Shown here one piece after another: positions 26,673 to 35,999 of a stretch of 59,166 nt of DNA. Within the stretch, counting starts at the first letter, position 1, and each line of letters begins with the position of its first letter. The DNA comes from Nostoc sp. CHAB 5834. GTDB lineage: Bacteria > Cyanobacteriota > Cyanobacteriia > Cyanobacteriales > Nostocaceae. The notes beneath the pieces are model-generated. The model was not told the origin of the DNA and ran no database searches. It saw nothing but the letters and a program-made list of their open reading frames with translations. The DNA lies in NCBI GenBank assembly GCA_020829485.1, contig JAIVFU010000043.1, positions 1 through 59,166 on the forward strand, given 5' to 3'. Position numbers and translations under genes: made by a program.

Positions 26673-27392
26673 ATGGTTATGGTTCCCGCTACTACTCCCA
26701 AAATTCTGATCGTCGATGACGACTTCGGCGTCCGAAATCTCGTCTATCGTTTTTTAAGTCGGAAATATCAAATAGAGTCCGCAGCAGATGGTAAGACTGC
26801 CTTATCGTTGTTTGAGCAATTTAACCCAGCTTTAGTGATTCTAGATTGGAATTTGCCGGATCTTAATGGTTATAGCCTCTGCCAAGAAATGCAGAGCCGT
26901 ACTAATGTTTTAGTGCTGATACTGACTAGTAGGACTGACGAGGCTGATAAAATTAAAATCTTAAGCGCAGGTGCTGATGATTTCATGACCAAACCGTTTA
27001 GTCTTGCAGAAGTTGAAGTTAGAGTAGAAGCTCTTTTGAGACGGATACGTTACATCAACCCCTCCCCAACACAACGGATCATTTTTAAGCAGTTAGCAAT
27101 TAACCCAGAGGGCCGGGAGGTAACACTTAACGATAAACCTCTTGCTTTAACAGCACTGGAATTTAATATCTTACATTTTTTGGCAAGTCATCCTAATCAG
27201 GCTTGGAGTCGCCCACAGCTAATCCAAAAAATTTGGGGTTGCGACTACGTTGGAGATGGCCGAGTGGTTGATGTGCATATTGGTCAGCTTCGCAAGAAGA
27301 TGGAAGTCGATGCCAGCGTACCAGAGTTTATTAAAACTGTGCGAGGCTATGGTTACAAATTTAAAGCGCCCGACGAAAATACTAATTCCTAA
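26673..27392 (+). CDS. OmpR/PhoB-family response regulator
   Basis: A 239-residue DNA-binding regulator. The receiver domain (about 9-122) contains ILIVDDDFG, the phosphoacceptor in VILDWNLPD (Asp about 55), LTSRTDEADK and the switch lysine in FMTKPF. The winged-helix domain (about 140-232) contains LTALEFNILHFLA and VDVHIGQLRKK, ending IKTVRGYGYKF. The partner kinase is expected nearby, but only a decayed kinase C-terminus lies 330 bp downstream on the same strand. The regulator may now be an orphan. The start at 26673 gives MVMVPATTPKILIV; an ATG two codons later is equally possible. Confidence 0.93.
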   Translation: MVMVPATTPKILIVDDDFGVRNLVYRFLSRKYQIESAADGKTALSLFEQFNPALVILDWNLPDLNGYSLCQEMQSRTNVLVLILTSRTDEADKIKILSAGADDFMTKPFSLAEVEVRVEALLRRIRYINPSPTQRIIFKQLAINPEGREVTLNDKPLALTALEFNILHFLASHPNQAWSRPQLIQKIWGCDYVGDGRVVDVHIGQLRKKMEVDASVPEFIKTVRGYGYKFKAPDENTNS

Positions 27393-27721
27393 GCTTTCTG
27401 ATTTCAGGAGTACTTCATAAAAAGAATGACTGAGATGAGTCAGCATTAGTATTATTGCTGATTCAAGTAGTTTTACTGAGGATTAACCGTATAACTTGCG
27501 CTAATTTGGGAAGTTGATCCCAACTGATTTGGAGAAAAGCTTTATCTAGTGCCAAAACCAAAAGTGCAAATACCGATTCAAAATAGGTGATTTTGCCTTG
27601 CCACCTGAGTACGTGCAAAGATTTTTCCTTACCCTGAAATTTATAAATCCACCTAAAATCACTAGAGTGAATCTAGCAGATTTAACCAATAGCCCACCCA
27701 ATGTAAGGTAAACCATTGCGC

Positions 27722-27905
27722 CGTTTCTCCATCGGCGATGGGTGTGTAGATAGTATTCGATCTCGCCAAATAGGCGCTTTTGGACTCGGAATTGCGTAGG
27801 CTAGCAAAAACCGCAGGCATCGCTTTGCAAATTGTACAAGGTTACGGGGGGCAAATCACCGTAAAAAGTATACTTGGGTCTTGGCTCAACCTTTCAAATT
27901 AACCT
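27722..27905 (+). pseudogene. Remnant of a sensor histidine kinase C-terminus
   Basis: Three frames together rebuild the end of an HATPase_c domain. They read VDSIRSRQIGAFGLGIA then a stop (27746-27796), then IALQIVQGYGGQITVKSILG in another frame, then AQPFKLTFPLKL in the first frame again. Intact kinases read RSRQxGGFGLGLAIA, then AIVQGYGGQI and GSTFQLTFP. At least two frameshifts and one stop are present. The 5' part of the gene is not recognisable. It lies downstream of, and in the same direction as, the response regulator at 26673. Confidence 0.7.
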
Positions 27906-28485
27906 TCCCCTCAAGCTTTGACCCATCTTGATGAGATAAAAACTTTTCACTACTGTGATAGCTTCTTCGCCATTTTTCCAGATGCTCTATAGATATTGAT
28001 TTAGATACGACGTTCACACCATTTCCTCGCCAAGCAACTTCTGCATCTGTTGTGAAAACTCCGCATTCTAATTGATCTAGCCTCATATTCCAATATTCAC
28101 TAAACCGGCCTTTCAAAGTAATAACTTGCTCAAATACCTTGTTTCTGTGTTTATTTCTTCTTTTCCTTTCTGTAGCTCCTGTTGCTTCTGTATCAATAAA
28201 CTTAGTTTCAATTAAAAACAGGCTCCCTTTAAAGGTCTGGTAGACAAAATCACACTTTCCTAAATCTGTATAATCTGAAATTGGAGATTTTTCAAATAAC
28301 AGTAATTCAGCGCACGAGGGAAACAAGTCTTTAATATTCAGAAATAAATAAGCTTGCAATAGAAGTTCCTTATCATAAGGAAACAAGATAACTCCTTCAA
28401 AAAATTTTTTAATGTCCTCCTGAGTTTGGGGTTGAATGATTTTACAGTATGAAACAAATTTATGTAGCTCGTTCACGATCATCAA
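27886..28485 (-). CDS. Uncharacterised protein with a PD-(D/E)XK-like nuclease motif
   Basis: A 199-residue protein of unrecognised family. Residues 78-99 read CDFVYQTFKGSLFLIETKFI. The arrangement Asp79, then beta strand, Glu93-Thr-Lys95 matches the D...ExK core of PD-(D/E)XK nucleases. It is followed by a basic, helical KRRNKHRNKVFEQVI segment that could bind nucleic acid. This is only a motif match. The gene stands alone between the kinase remnant and dnaE, and its last codons overlap the remnant. No methylase or helicase partner is present, so a restriction role has no support from context. Confidence 0.55.
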   Translation of the reverse strand: MMIVNELHKFVSYCKIIQPQTQEDIKKFFEGVILFPYDKELLLQAYLFLNIKDLFPSCAELLLFEKSPISDYTDLGKCDFVYQTFKGSLFLIETKFIDTEATGATERKRRNKHRNKVFEQVITLKGRFSEYWNMRLDQLECGVFTTDAEVAWRGNGVNVVSKSISIEHLEKWRRSYHSSEKFLSHQDGSKLEGKVNLKG

Positions 28486-28685
28486 GTTATAACTCCTTCC
28501 CCCGGTCGCTGCTTTAAGGGTCTTAGCATAAAAATATACTACTACCTCAATGAAATCATCATCAGCATAAGTAACTAAAAAAACGACTAAAATCCTAAAT
28601 ATTTAAGTTAATCTACTGTTGACAGTTGGGTAAAACAGATTTCTTAAACTGCTTTTCAGTATTTATGGACTTTTCACCCCTGCCT

Positions 28686-30035
28686 TCAGCTACCAGTCAG
28701 CGATTTAATATGAGCATGAAAACTGGCGTTTTGCAAAGCTTGAACAGTTATTCTGGAATCTTGTACACAAAATTGCCAACCCAAGCGAACAAGTTTACGA
28801 GAATTTTCCGTTTGTATAATTCCGATCACTGGCATTTTTGCCTTTTCTTTATCTCCTGCCTGTTCTTGCAAAATTGTTTTCAAGTGATGTAGGAAATCCA
28901 TATTACCTGCTTGCTGGGGGTTTAACTCCACCATCACCATTTGTACTGTTTCCACTGGTTCTGCATCTTCAAGAATAAATTGAGTTTGCTCGTCACGTCG
29001 ATCTACTTTTCCCCAAATAATCAATCTAGTGTCAACTTGGAGTAGGGAACTAATGCGTTCATAGGTTTTGGGAAAGACTACAGCTTCTGATTGTGTAGTA
29101 AGGTCTTCTATTTGCAAAATTGCCATTTGCTCACCTTTTTTAGTAACCACTTTTTTGACGTTATTTAACATCACAACTGCACAAAGCCTTATTTCTTCCC
29201 TTTGCTCTCCCAGTTGCGAAAGGTTAATAGGAGTCAAAAGTGGTGCTATTTGCCGTAAGGATTTCAGTGGATGATCTGATACATAAAATCCTAATAATTC
29301 TTTCTCCATCTGCAACTTTTTTTGTGGTGGCAAATCCATCACAGGTTTAGATTTAGGAGCACTTTCAAAAGCATTATTTGCTCTTTTATTGGGAGTAGAA
29401 GAAAATCCGTCGCCCAATAAATCTAAGAGATTTCCTTGACCACTAGCTCTGTCTTTAGCGCGAGATTGTGCCCAATCATACACTAGTTCTAAGTCGTTAA
29501 TTAACTGTTGACGGTTGGGTTGAATTTTGTCAAAGGCTCCACAGTAAATCAGCGATTCCAGAGTCCGGCGGTTAACAGCACGTAAATCCACGCGATCGCA
29601 AAAATCAGCCAGGGATTTAAATCCTGTCTCATTTCTCGCCTCCAAAATACAAGCTATCGCATTCTGTCCCACGTTACGCACCGCCGAAAATCCAAACAGA
29701 ATCTTTCCCAATGTCGGCGTAAAATCAACACCAGAACGGTTAATATCCGGTGGATCTATGGAAATCCCCATATTTGTACAGTTAGTAATATATCTCTGTA
29801 CCTTATCGGTATCACCACTGTTAGCCGTTAACAGCGCAGCCATATATTCCAATGGGTAATTAGCTTTTAAATATGCTGTTTGATAAGTTACATAACCATA
29901 GGCAGTCGAATGGGATTTATTGAAACAATTAGAAGCTATTAACCCATTTTTGATTGCAAAATTATGGTCATGCTCAACCCCTATGTCATAGACATTTTGT
30001 TTGCCTAAATATTTGCGTGCGACTATTTTAATCAT
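28686..30035 (-). CDS. dnaE: DNA polymerase III alpha subunit, C-terminal half with split-intein C-part
   Basis: One of the two genes that together encode the replicative polymerase in many cyanobacteria. Residues 1-36 are the C-terminal split intein, starting MIKIVARKYLGKQNVYDIGV, with the DHNFAIKNG block and ending ASN, whose Asn36 cyclises. Residue 37 is the +1 Cys of CFNKSHSTAYGYVTYQTAYL. Residues 37-449 are the C-extein: the end of the catalytic core, the helix-hairpin-helix region (FGFSAVRNVGQNAI, AVNRRTLESLIYCGAFD) and the OB fold (LCAVVMLNNVKKVV). The product trans-splices with DnaE-N, which is not in the window. The intein closely resembles the fast Nostoc punctiforme one. Confidence 0.97.
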   Translation of the reverse strand: MIKIVARKYLGKQNVYDIGVEHDHNFAIKNGLIASNCFNKSHSTAYGYVTYQTAYLKANYPLEYMAALLTANSGDTDKVQRYITNCTNMGISIDPPDINRSGVDFTPTLGKILFGFSAVRNVGQNAIACILEARNETGFKSLADFCDRVDLRAVNRRTLESLIYCGAFDKIQPNRQQLINDLELVYDWAQSRAKDRASGQGNLLDLLGDGFSSTPNKRANNAFESAPKSKPVMDLPPQKKLQMEKELLGFYVSDHPLKSLRQIAPLLTPINLSQLGEQREEIRLCAVVMLNNVKKVVTKKGEQMAILQIEDLTTQSEAVVFPKTYERISSLLQVDTRLIIWGKVDRRDEQTQFILEDAEPVETVQMVMVELNPQQAGNMDFLHHLKTILQEQAGDKEKAKMPVIGIIQTENSRKLVRLGWQFCVQDSRITVQALQNASFHAHIKSLTGS

Positions 30036-30290
30036 CCTACCCTACCCCCGAAAAAATTGTTGCCAAATTTATAAAACGATGACAATTGTAATTGTTGTAA
30101 TACTATAACAAAAAATTATATCATTATAAAACACTGCTATACTCTTACACAAAAATAGCCAAAATATATCAAACTTTTGGTAAACCATTATATAGACAGT
30201 TAACAGCTATACAATTGCTGTTTTAAAGCTTATTAAACCGTTCCAATACATATTAATCCGCTTAGTCAGATGCCTGGTGAGCGGAGAAAA

Positions 30291-30364
30291 AGCAGGGGAT
30301 CTCTTAGCTCTCGAGAAAAGAATTACTGAACAATAACCCTCTTTCCTCAAGAGCTTCCCCTGCT
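30291..30364. other. Long bulged hairpin in the dnaE-SGNH intergenic region
   Basis: AGCAGGGGA (30291-30299) pairs with TCCCCTGCT (30356-30364). After a 6-nt bulge, AGCTCTCGAG (30306-30315) pairs with CTCAAGAGCT (30346-30355) with one mismatch, leaving a loop of about 30 nt. It lies in the divergent region between dnaE and the gene at 30473. It could be a small RNA, a leader structure or a leftover foldback element. No T-run follows on either strand. Confidence 0.5.
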
Positions 30365-30472
30365 GAACCGAACCGTATTGCCTTGTACATCCGGACTCTG
30401 TAGCTCTATCCAATGCTCAATGCGTCAGTTACTATCGTTGAAAAGCAACTCAGTATAAGAGGGTGTAGGTAG

Positions 30473-31441
30473 GTGAAAGTTGTGTTGATCGTATTTTTGG
30501 TGGTGGTTGTGGGATTGTTTGTGGTAGTCGAAATCGGACTGCGATCGCTTTTTGGCTTTGGTAATCCCCTGATTTACATTGGCGATGAGCAGATTGGTTA
30601 TTTATTGGCTCCTAACCAGCGTACCCGTCGTTTTGGTAATCGCATTGAAATTAATCACTATTCTATGCGAGGTAATCCGCTCAAGGAGACACTTGCACCT
30701 TCTGGGCTGCGAGTTTTACTCTTAGGCGATTCTATTGCTAATGGTGGCTGGTGGACAGATCAGACTAATACAATATCCGCGATGATGATGCGTTCTCTGG
30801 CATCATCTACTAATAGTAATTATCAGGAAGTAGAAGTGCTAAATGCTTCAGCTAACTCTTGGGGGCCAAGGAACGAGTTAGCTTATTTAGAGAAGTTTAG
30901 CAACTTCGACGCGCAAGCAGTAGTGTTATTAATTAATACCGATGATTTGTTTGCTACTGCTCCCACTTCTTTACCGGTAGGACGCGATCGCAACTATCCC
31001 GATAGTAAACCTCCCTTAGCATTGGTGGAAGTGTGGCAACGTTATATCCTCAAGCAACAGCCAATTCCCGAAATGAGAGCAGTGCAAAATGAACCAGGCG
31101 ATCGCGTGGGGATCAATTTGGAGGCGATCGGCAAAATTCAAGCCCTGACTTACCAAACCAACAGCCAATTTATCCTAGTCATGACTCCCTTACTGCGAGA
31201 AATTGGTGAACCAGGCCCCCGCGATTATGAAATTATTGCGCGCCAGCGCTTGAACGATTTTATTAAAGCCCAACAAATTAACTATATAGACTTTTTACCG
31301 ATATTCAATTCAACTGCCAACCCGCAAGCTTTGTATCACGATCACATTCACCTCAACTTACAAGGTAATAAATTTGTCAGTGAAGTTATGGAGCGATCGC
31401 TTTTGGAAATACTGAAGGATGTGCCGCTTCCTCAGAGCTAG
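30473..31441 (+). CDS. SGNH/GDSL-type hydrolase, membrane-anchored
   Basis: A 322-residue protein with an N-terminal membrane anchor (about 2-20, VVLIVFLVVVVGLFVVV) and an SGNH hydrolase fold. The nucleophile block is VLLLGDSIANGG (Ser87), a conserved Asn lies in LNASANSWG, and the C-terminal Asp-His pair is in LYHDHIHLN. Such enzymes de-esterify lipids or sugars; those tied to polysaccharide modification often share this anchored layout. The substrate is unknown. The start is GTG at 30473, preceded by GTAGGTAG. Confidence 0.85.
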   Translation: MKVVLIVFLVVVVGLFVVVEIGLRSLFGFGNPLIYIGDEQIGYLLAPNQRTRRFGNRIEINHYSMRGNPLKETLAPSGLRVLLLGDSIANGGWWTDQTNTISAMMMRSLASSTNSNYQEVEVLNASANSWGPRNELAYLEKFSNFDAQAVVLLINTDDLFATAPTSLPVGRDRNYPDSKPPLALVEVWQRYILKQQPIPEMRAVQNEPGDRVGINLEAIGKIQALTYQTNSQFILVMTPLLREIGEPGPRDYEIIARQRLNDFIKAQQINYIDFLPIFNSTANPQALYHDHIHLNLQGNKFVSEVMERSLLEILKDVPLPQS

Positions 31442-31836
31442 TCGTCGATATCTATCCCAAAAAAAGTTTGTAGTGAGCGATTTATCGCTCAATTTCAAGG
31501 ACTAGAACCATAGGCATCAGCACCTTGCTTTTTGCCCATAGCCGGTGAATCTGATTTGTTTTGATGAGGCGAGACAATTAAAATCCACTTATCCCCGGCA
31601 TTACTACATCAGTAACAATCGCATTTGCTTTTTATTTTAAGATTATTTCTAGAGTTTCTTTCGCATTGGTCATCTTAATAAGATTGTAATCCCTATCTGT
31701 GAGATAACAACTAACTAATCTCAATTCGGTCAGCCAATATTCTCTAACTAAAATAGTAGCCATTCAGGTAATATTCAACCTTAAATCTCCAAAAAATATC
31801 TTAGCTTTTGTAGAGTTATTTTTTTGCATTAGGAAA
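31442..31836. other. Gene-free interval
   Basis: About 395 bp. It begins with a GTAGT-type repeat fragment (AAAGTTTGTAGTGAGCGA, 31463-31480). The rest is AT-rich with nothing recognised. Confidence 0.4.
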
Positions 31837-32919
31837 TTAAACAATATGTTGAAAGATTACTTTTAGTAAATCCCCTTGTGTAAAAGGCTTAGTTAAATAA
31901 CCTGATGCTCTTACTATCTTAGCTTTAGCTCTATCTAGAAATCCTAATTTTTCTGACACCATAATTATAGGTGTATTTTTAAAATTTGCGTGTTTACGCA
32001 GCAAAGAGCAGAGTTCATATCCATCCAAATTAGGCATTGAAATATCCAACAAAATGATGTCGGGTTTGGTGTGAACAATTTGCATTAAAGCCTTTAAAGA
32101 ATCTGTGACTCCCACCACAGAAAATATTTGCTCATCTAAATAAGTTTTAATAGTATTCAATACTGTAGGACTGTCATCAATACAAAAGATTGTGTAGATT
32201 TTTTTGTCAGCAGGTGGTTGGGTGATTCGCTGACCCCTATGTTCATTAGTATTAATAGAGTAGGTTGGTGGCTTATAGCTGTTTGTTGTAGACGAGTTTG
32301 TTGTACTTTTGTTTTTAGGTTTTAGCTCATTTATTTTGAACAATTCTGAAGGGTTTGATTGAGAAGTTGGCGATGTCTGACGATAAGCCGCTTCCCTTCG
32401 GGGTGTTTGACATCGTTCAACTAATAAGCGGAGATTCAGATGACAAAACTTTGGCATGTCATCCAGAAAGCTTTCAGGAATAAATTCATAACTCCCTTCG
32501 TCTAAATTCAGAAATGACTCCAGAACTTCTAGCGCCAATTGCTCTATCAGTATCGCCGCTTGAGAGGGACTGATATATTTCTGATTGACTAACCAGCAAA
32601 TAGCAAGATAATCTGGGTTCGGTATTGCCTGATTTTCAATACCAGTTTCAAATATCGCCCGTAGCTGTTCGTGAATTTCGCTAGGGAGAGTAGAAATTTG
32701 CTGACTCAAGCGTTGCAAATTTCTGTAAAGCGGCTCAAACATTTTCTCCGAGTAGCAGGCATAAATTAGTTTACCCTCGTCTACATATATTGACCAAGAG
32801 CCTGATGTGCTAAATACCTGCAAACAACCAGTAACCGACTTACCAGTGATTTTTTTCAACAAAGATAAAGGCTGGAGCTTTTGGAAAAATCTGTATCTAC
32901 TAATCGGAAGTGTCTTCAT
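31837..32919 (-). CDS. PatA-type response regulator (PATAN/DUF4388 plus receiver)
   Basis: A 360-residue protein. The N-terminal 180 residues resemble the PATAN/DUF4388 module of cyanobacterial PatA and PilG-type regulators: LLKKITGKSVTGCLQVFS, then WSIYVDEGKLIYACYSE. After a Ser/Thr/Asn-rich linker (about 180-235) comes a receiver domain (about 240-358) with FCIDDSPTVLNTI, the phosphoacceptor LLDISMPNLDGY and the lysine in GYLTKPF. Homologues act in heterocyst patterning, phototaxis and hormogonium motility. No chemotaxis genes are adjacent, so the pathway is open. No DNA-binding domain is present. Confidence 0.88.
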   Translation of the reverse strand: MKTLPISRYRFFQKLQPLSLLKKITGKSVTGCLQVFSTSGSWSIYVDEGKLIYACYSEKMFEPLYRNLQRLSQQISTLPSEIHEQLRAIFETGIENQAIPNPDYLAICWLVNQKYISPSQAAILIEQLALEVLESFLNLDEGSYEFIPESFLDDMPKFCHLNLRLLVERCQTPRREAAYRQTSPTSQSNPSELFKINELKPKNKSTTNSSTTNSYKPPTYSINTNEHRGQRITQPPADKKIYTIFCIDDSPTVLNTIKTYLDEQIFSVVGVTDSLKALMQIVHTKPDIILLDISMPNLDGYELCSLLRKHANFKNTPIIMVSEKLGFLDRAKAKIVRASGYLTKPFTQGDLLKVIFQHIV

Positions 32920-34374
32920 TGCGATGGTTTTAGAATAAAATTAAAATTTGTTTGCACGTAAAATTAGTGAATTACCTTTTCGGAATTCACTGCGACTTTG
33001 TTAGAAGCACTACCAGATAAATATAGCGGTAACATTTGAGTTAGTACAGAGATTCCACACCCCCCAACTCTTAATTCACCAATCTCTGTTAAGCTATAAA
33101 GCACGAGTTACAAATAAACCAATCCATGTTATTGCCCAATAGCAAAATGGCCTGACTCGTTGCCAGGATATAGTATTTCAAAAATTAGATCGGTTTTCTG
33201 TATCTTTCGCTAATCTAGCCAATCTAACAGTAACTCAAGTGCAACGCATAGACCATTGGCTCTCGCCCATCAGTCACAAAAGCATCATTGTTATGCGTAT
33301 TTAGCACCCTAAAATTGTAGATACTTTAGTTCTTGTGCCAAATATTGTTTTGCCCCTGATGCTAAAGTCGAAAGTGACCAAAATCTACTGTCATGTACAG
33401 GAAAATGGTTTTATCTCAAGGCTTTTGAGCATTAAATCCGCGCTGACGAGCTATGTTTTTGCAGTCGTGACGAAAGTCGTGGGGCACTTTTGCTAGAAGT
33501 TTATTCTTGAGGGTAACTTCTTCAATAGAAAAAGTATTATTAAAAACTAAGCATTAAAAAAATTCAATGGCTTACTTAGGTTTGTGATTGTAGAGCAACT
33601 CTTAGTGTTGGGATTGGGTAAAATTATCGCTTGCACAAGAAGAATAGTAAACCTCCGATTAAGGATGAGTTAGTTGGTAATTGCCGCCATGATGGTGTAT
33701 GGTGAGATGCAACAGGCAACCAAATCAGCAGAAGGGAATTTCTTCATAATTACTGCAAACGGTTTCTAATGTTGTGTGGGGCTAAATAGTCACCCGGCAC
33801 AATTTGAAGTGACAACTTCAAGAACTTGCAGCGAAATTCTTGATTGGTAGTACATACCTGCAAAATAGCTCTTTTCAGCTAGATGGTAGATAACAAGTAA
33901 GTAACCACTAAAATTCAGATTACTATAATTTTCAAAAAAAGTTAGCAGAAATATATAAACTTCATGATAAATCGGTAAAGTAAACATGAAAACTAATTAA
34001 TATTATTTTTCAGTATTTATTTGATCGGATGTCCGGGAAGGCTGAGAATGTACAGTTGAAGATAATTTTATATGTTTATACGGTTCTCGGTTGAGTAGGT
34101 ACTGAACCCCACCCTCAATCTGCTCCCCGCTTTTCGAGAGGGGGTTAAGATATACCTTATGTGATTAAGAAAAGCTATATAAATGAGTGAATTATTTTAT
34201 GGTAGCAATTTACTTGAAAATCTCAAGTTTTAAAAGTCACAAATATAAATAGAAAATTGTCCGCAATCGCATTTATCCATAAGGTATAGTTAGCAAAAGA
34301 CGCGAAGAATTTCTTTGCGTCTGTGGTGTGAGATTTAGAAGTAGATATTCTCACTGTTAAAATTCTCCATCTAC
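32920..34374. other. Gene-free interval of about 1.45 kb
   Basis: No frame has both coding character and a ribosome site. Two open stretches on the plus strand (33171-33301, containing LTVTQVQRIDHWLSPI, and 33312-33495) read like protein but match no family I know. They may be remnants of a decayed gene. Confidence 0.35.
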
Positions 34375-34866
34375 TTAAAATTGCTCCCGCCAGCACCAGC
34401 TTAAAAGTGTGCCACCAGCCACTAGCTTAACTATTTCCAGTACCCAATAACTGCTGTGCAGTATATTCATTGTCGATGGAATAGCAGCAGCAGCTTCAAA
34501 TAGGTTGAGTTGAACTCCGATGGCGCACATCTGCGGAGTTAAAAAATAGGTATCAAGCACAGCTATAGTTAGCAGCAGCACAGATAAAACAATACTGCCA
34601 ATACTCGAGTCATATCGGGTTTTGTTCAAAGCTAGTGCCCCAGTCAGGACTATAGCAGCAGATAATAATTCCATCCGATTGAAGTTCCAAAAAATCGTAT
34701 AGCCTGCCGTCGTAAAACCAGCTTGACTCATCATGCCAGAAAGATAAAGGCTAGGCATAATTACTCAGTCTAAAACTAGACTAGCACTGAGCCAAAAGCC
34801 CAAAGTTAATATGATCCCGGTTTGCCAAATTGGTCGCTTGAATTGAAAGTTAGAAATAGCAGTCAT
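34375..34866 (-). pseudogene. Membrane-protein gene with an in-frame TGA
   Basis: The minus-strand frame starts at ATG 34866 (MTAISNFQFKRPIW, then a hydrophobic helix ILTLGFWLSASLVLD). It meets TGA at codon 34 (34765-34767) and continues in the same frame from VIMPSLYLSGMMSQAG to the stop at 34375. Together that is about 163 residues with four hydrophobic helices. The sequence on both sides of the TGA is continuous, so a single base change, for example TGG to TGA, is the simplest reading. An ATG three codons after the stop (34758) could restart a 127-residue product lacking the first helix. I do not know the function. Confidence 0.65.
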
Positions 34867-35229
34867 AAAATAATTGCGTGTGTTGTATTTCTTAGTTTGT
34901 AACTTTAGCAGCAGTTTGACAAGAAATATCAACTAACCTTTACAAAGCGATCGCTCTTACATTATTAACTCAATCCCAAGATTTTTTAAACTAGATTGAG
35001 AAATATTAAGATTTTTTAAAAAGTAATTTAAATAAATTTTGCCTGTTAGAAATACTCAATTTTTTATATCGAAAGCAACTAAGCGATCGCGCCAACTGGA
35101 ATGATGATAGGACTTACGCAATAACTCTCTGAAACTCTCATTCCTTTGTGTCCTACCCTGCGGGAAGCCACTTCGTGTCTATGCGCCTTTGCGGTTCGTT
35201 TTTCCATTATTTTGCGTAATGAATTAAAT

Positions 35230-35302
35230 GAATTGTTTTGACGTTGCAATGCAATGTCTCTACATGGGTTTCAGGTAACGCATAATTAATTTCTGGAGAT
35301 GT
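35230..35302 (+). repeat. 73-bp repeat, upstream copy flanking the mys cluster
   Basis: From GAATTGTTTTGACGTTGCA to TTAATTTCTGGAGATGT. It matches 43165-43237 in about 64 of 73 positions without gaps and in the same orientation. This copy lacks the ACATCTCC left arm seen in the downstream copy. Confidence 0.8.
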
Positions 35303-35999
35303 CTACTGAGCCTTCAGCATAGCTACCTCCTGCCTTCTCATGCTGGTTTTCAAAAGTTTGTGTTTTACTGAATCATTGTCTATTTTATACGCAGACATGA
35401 TTCAGTAAACTGTTAAGCATTTAATTTGTACATTGAGATCGCAGGGGGCAGGGAGCAAGGAAGAGGGTTTGCAGCTTTTACTACCATGAAAATGGTGCAA
35501 TTTAAATGACGATTAGCTTACCAAGTTGTCTTTGATCTGTATTATTTGCTCAAGAGCCACTTTAGTAGAGATTTTGATTCTAAACAAGACTAATTTTGGT
35601 AATTTTCTATAGTATCAGGTTTAAATAAGTTAATTCCATCTTCTGTATAAAATATCTATCTTTAGACATACTTTTTTATAAAAGTATTGTTATCCAGTAC
35701 ACTTCGTATGGTGGATTGACTTAAATCTATTTAGATATGTTATGATTTTTATTGTTCTAATGTTATGATTTGTGTTGTAATTTTAATTTACCAAATGGGA
35801 CATTATTTGCTAAATTAAGCTGAAATAGCTTAATTTAGAACTTTAAAGGCAATTCAAGCAAACTTAGAAACTTTTAAAACACAACCGTTCCTTAAATAAA
35901 GTTAAAGTTTTTTTACTAGTAACTCAGATATTTTTAAATTCTGAATTTTTAGGAGTTACCAAGGTAAGTATGTTCAATACTGAGCAGTAACTTGATTGA

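Noticed and set aside
26588..26709. GTG-started frame (NTLLAETRKAKLAQEQIAQS) overlapping the response regulator start
   Set aside because: It overlaps the regulator gene, uses a GTG without a ribosome site, and ends in a translation of the regulator's first codons in the wrong frame.
30207..30413. 68-codon minus-strand open frame
   Set aside because: It runs through the bulged hairpin and has no ribosome site or recognisable sequence.
33171..33495. Two plus-strand open stretches with protein-like composition
   Set aside because: No start codon with a ribosome site and no family recognised. Noted only as possible remnants of a decayed gene.
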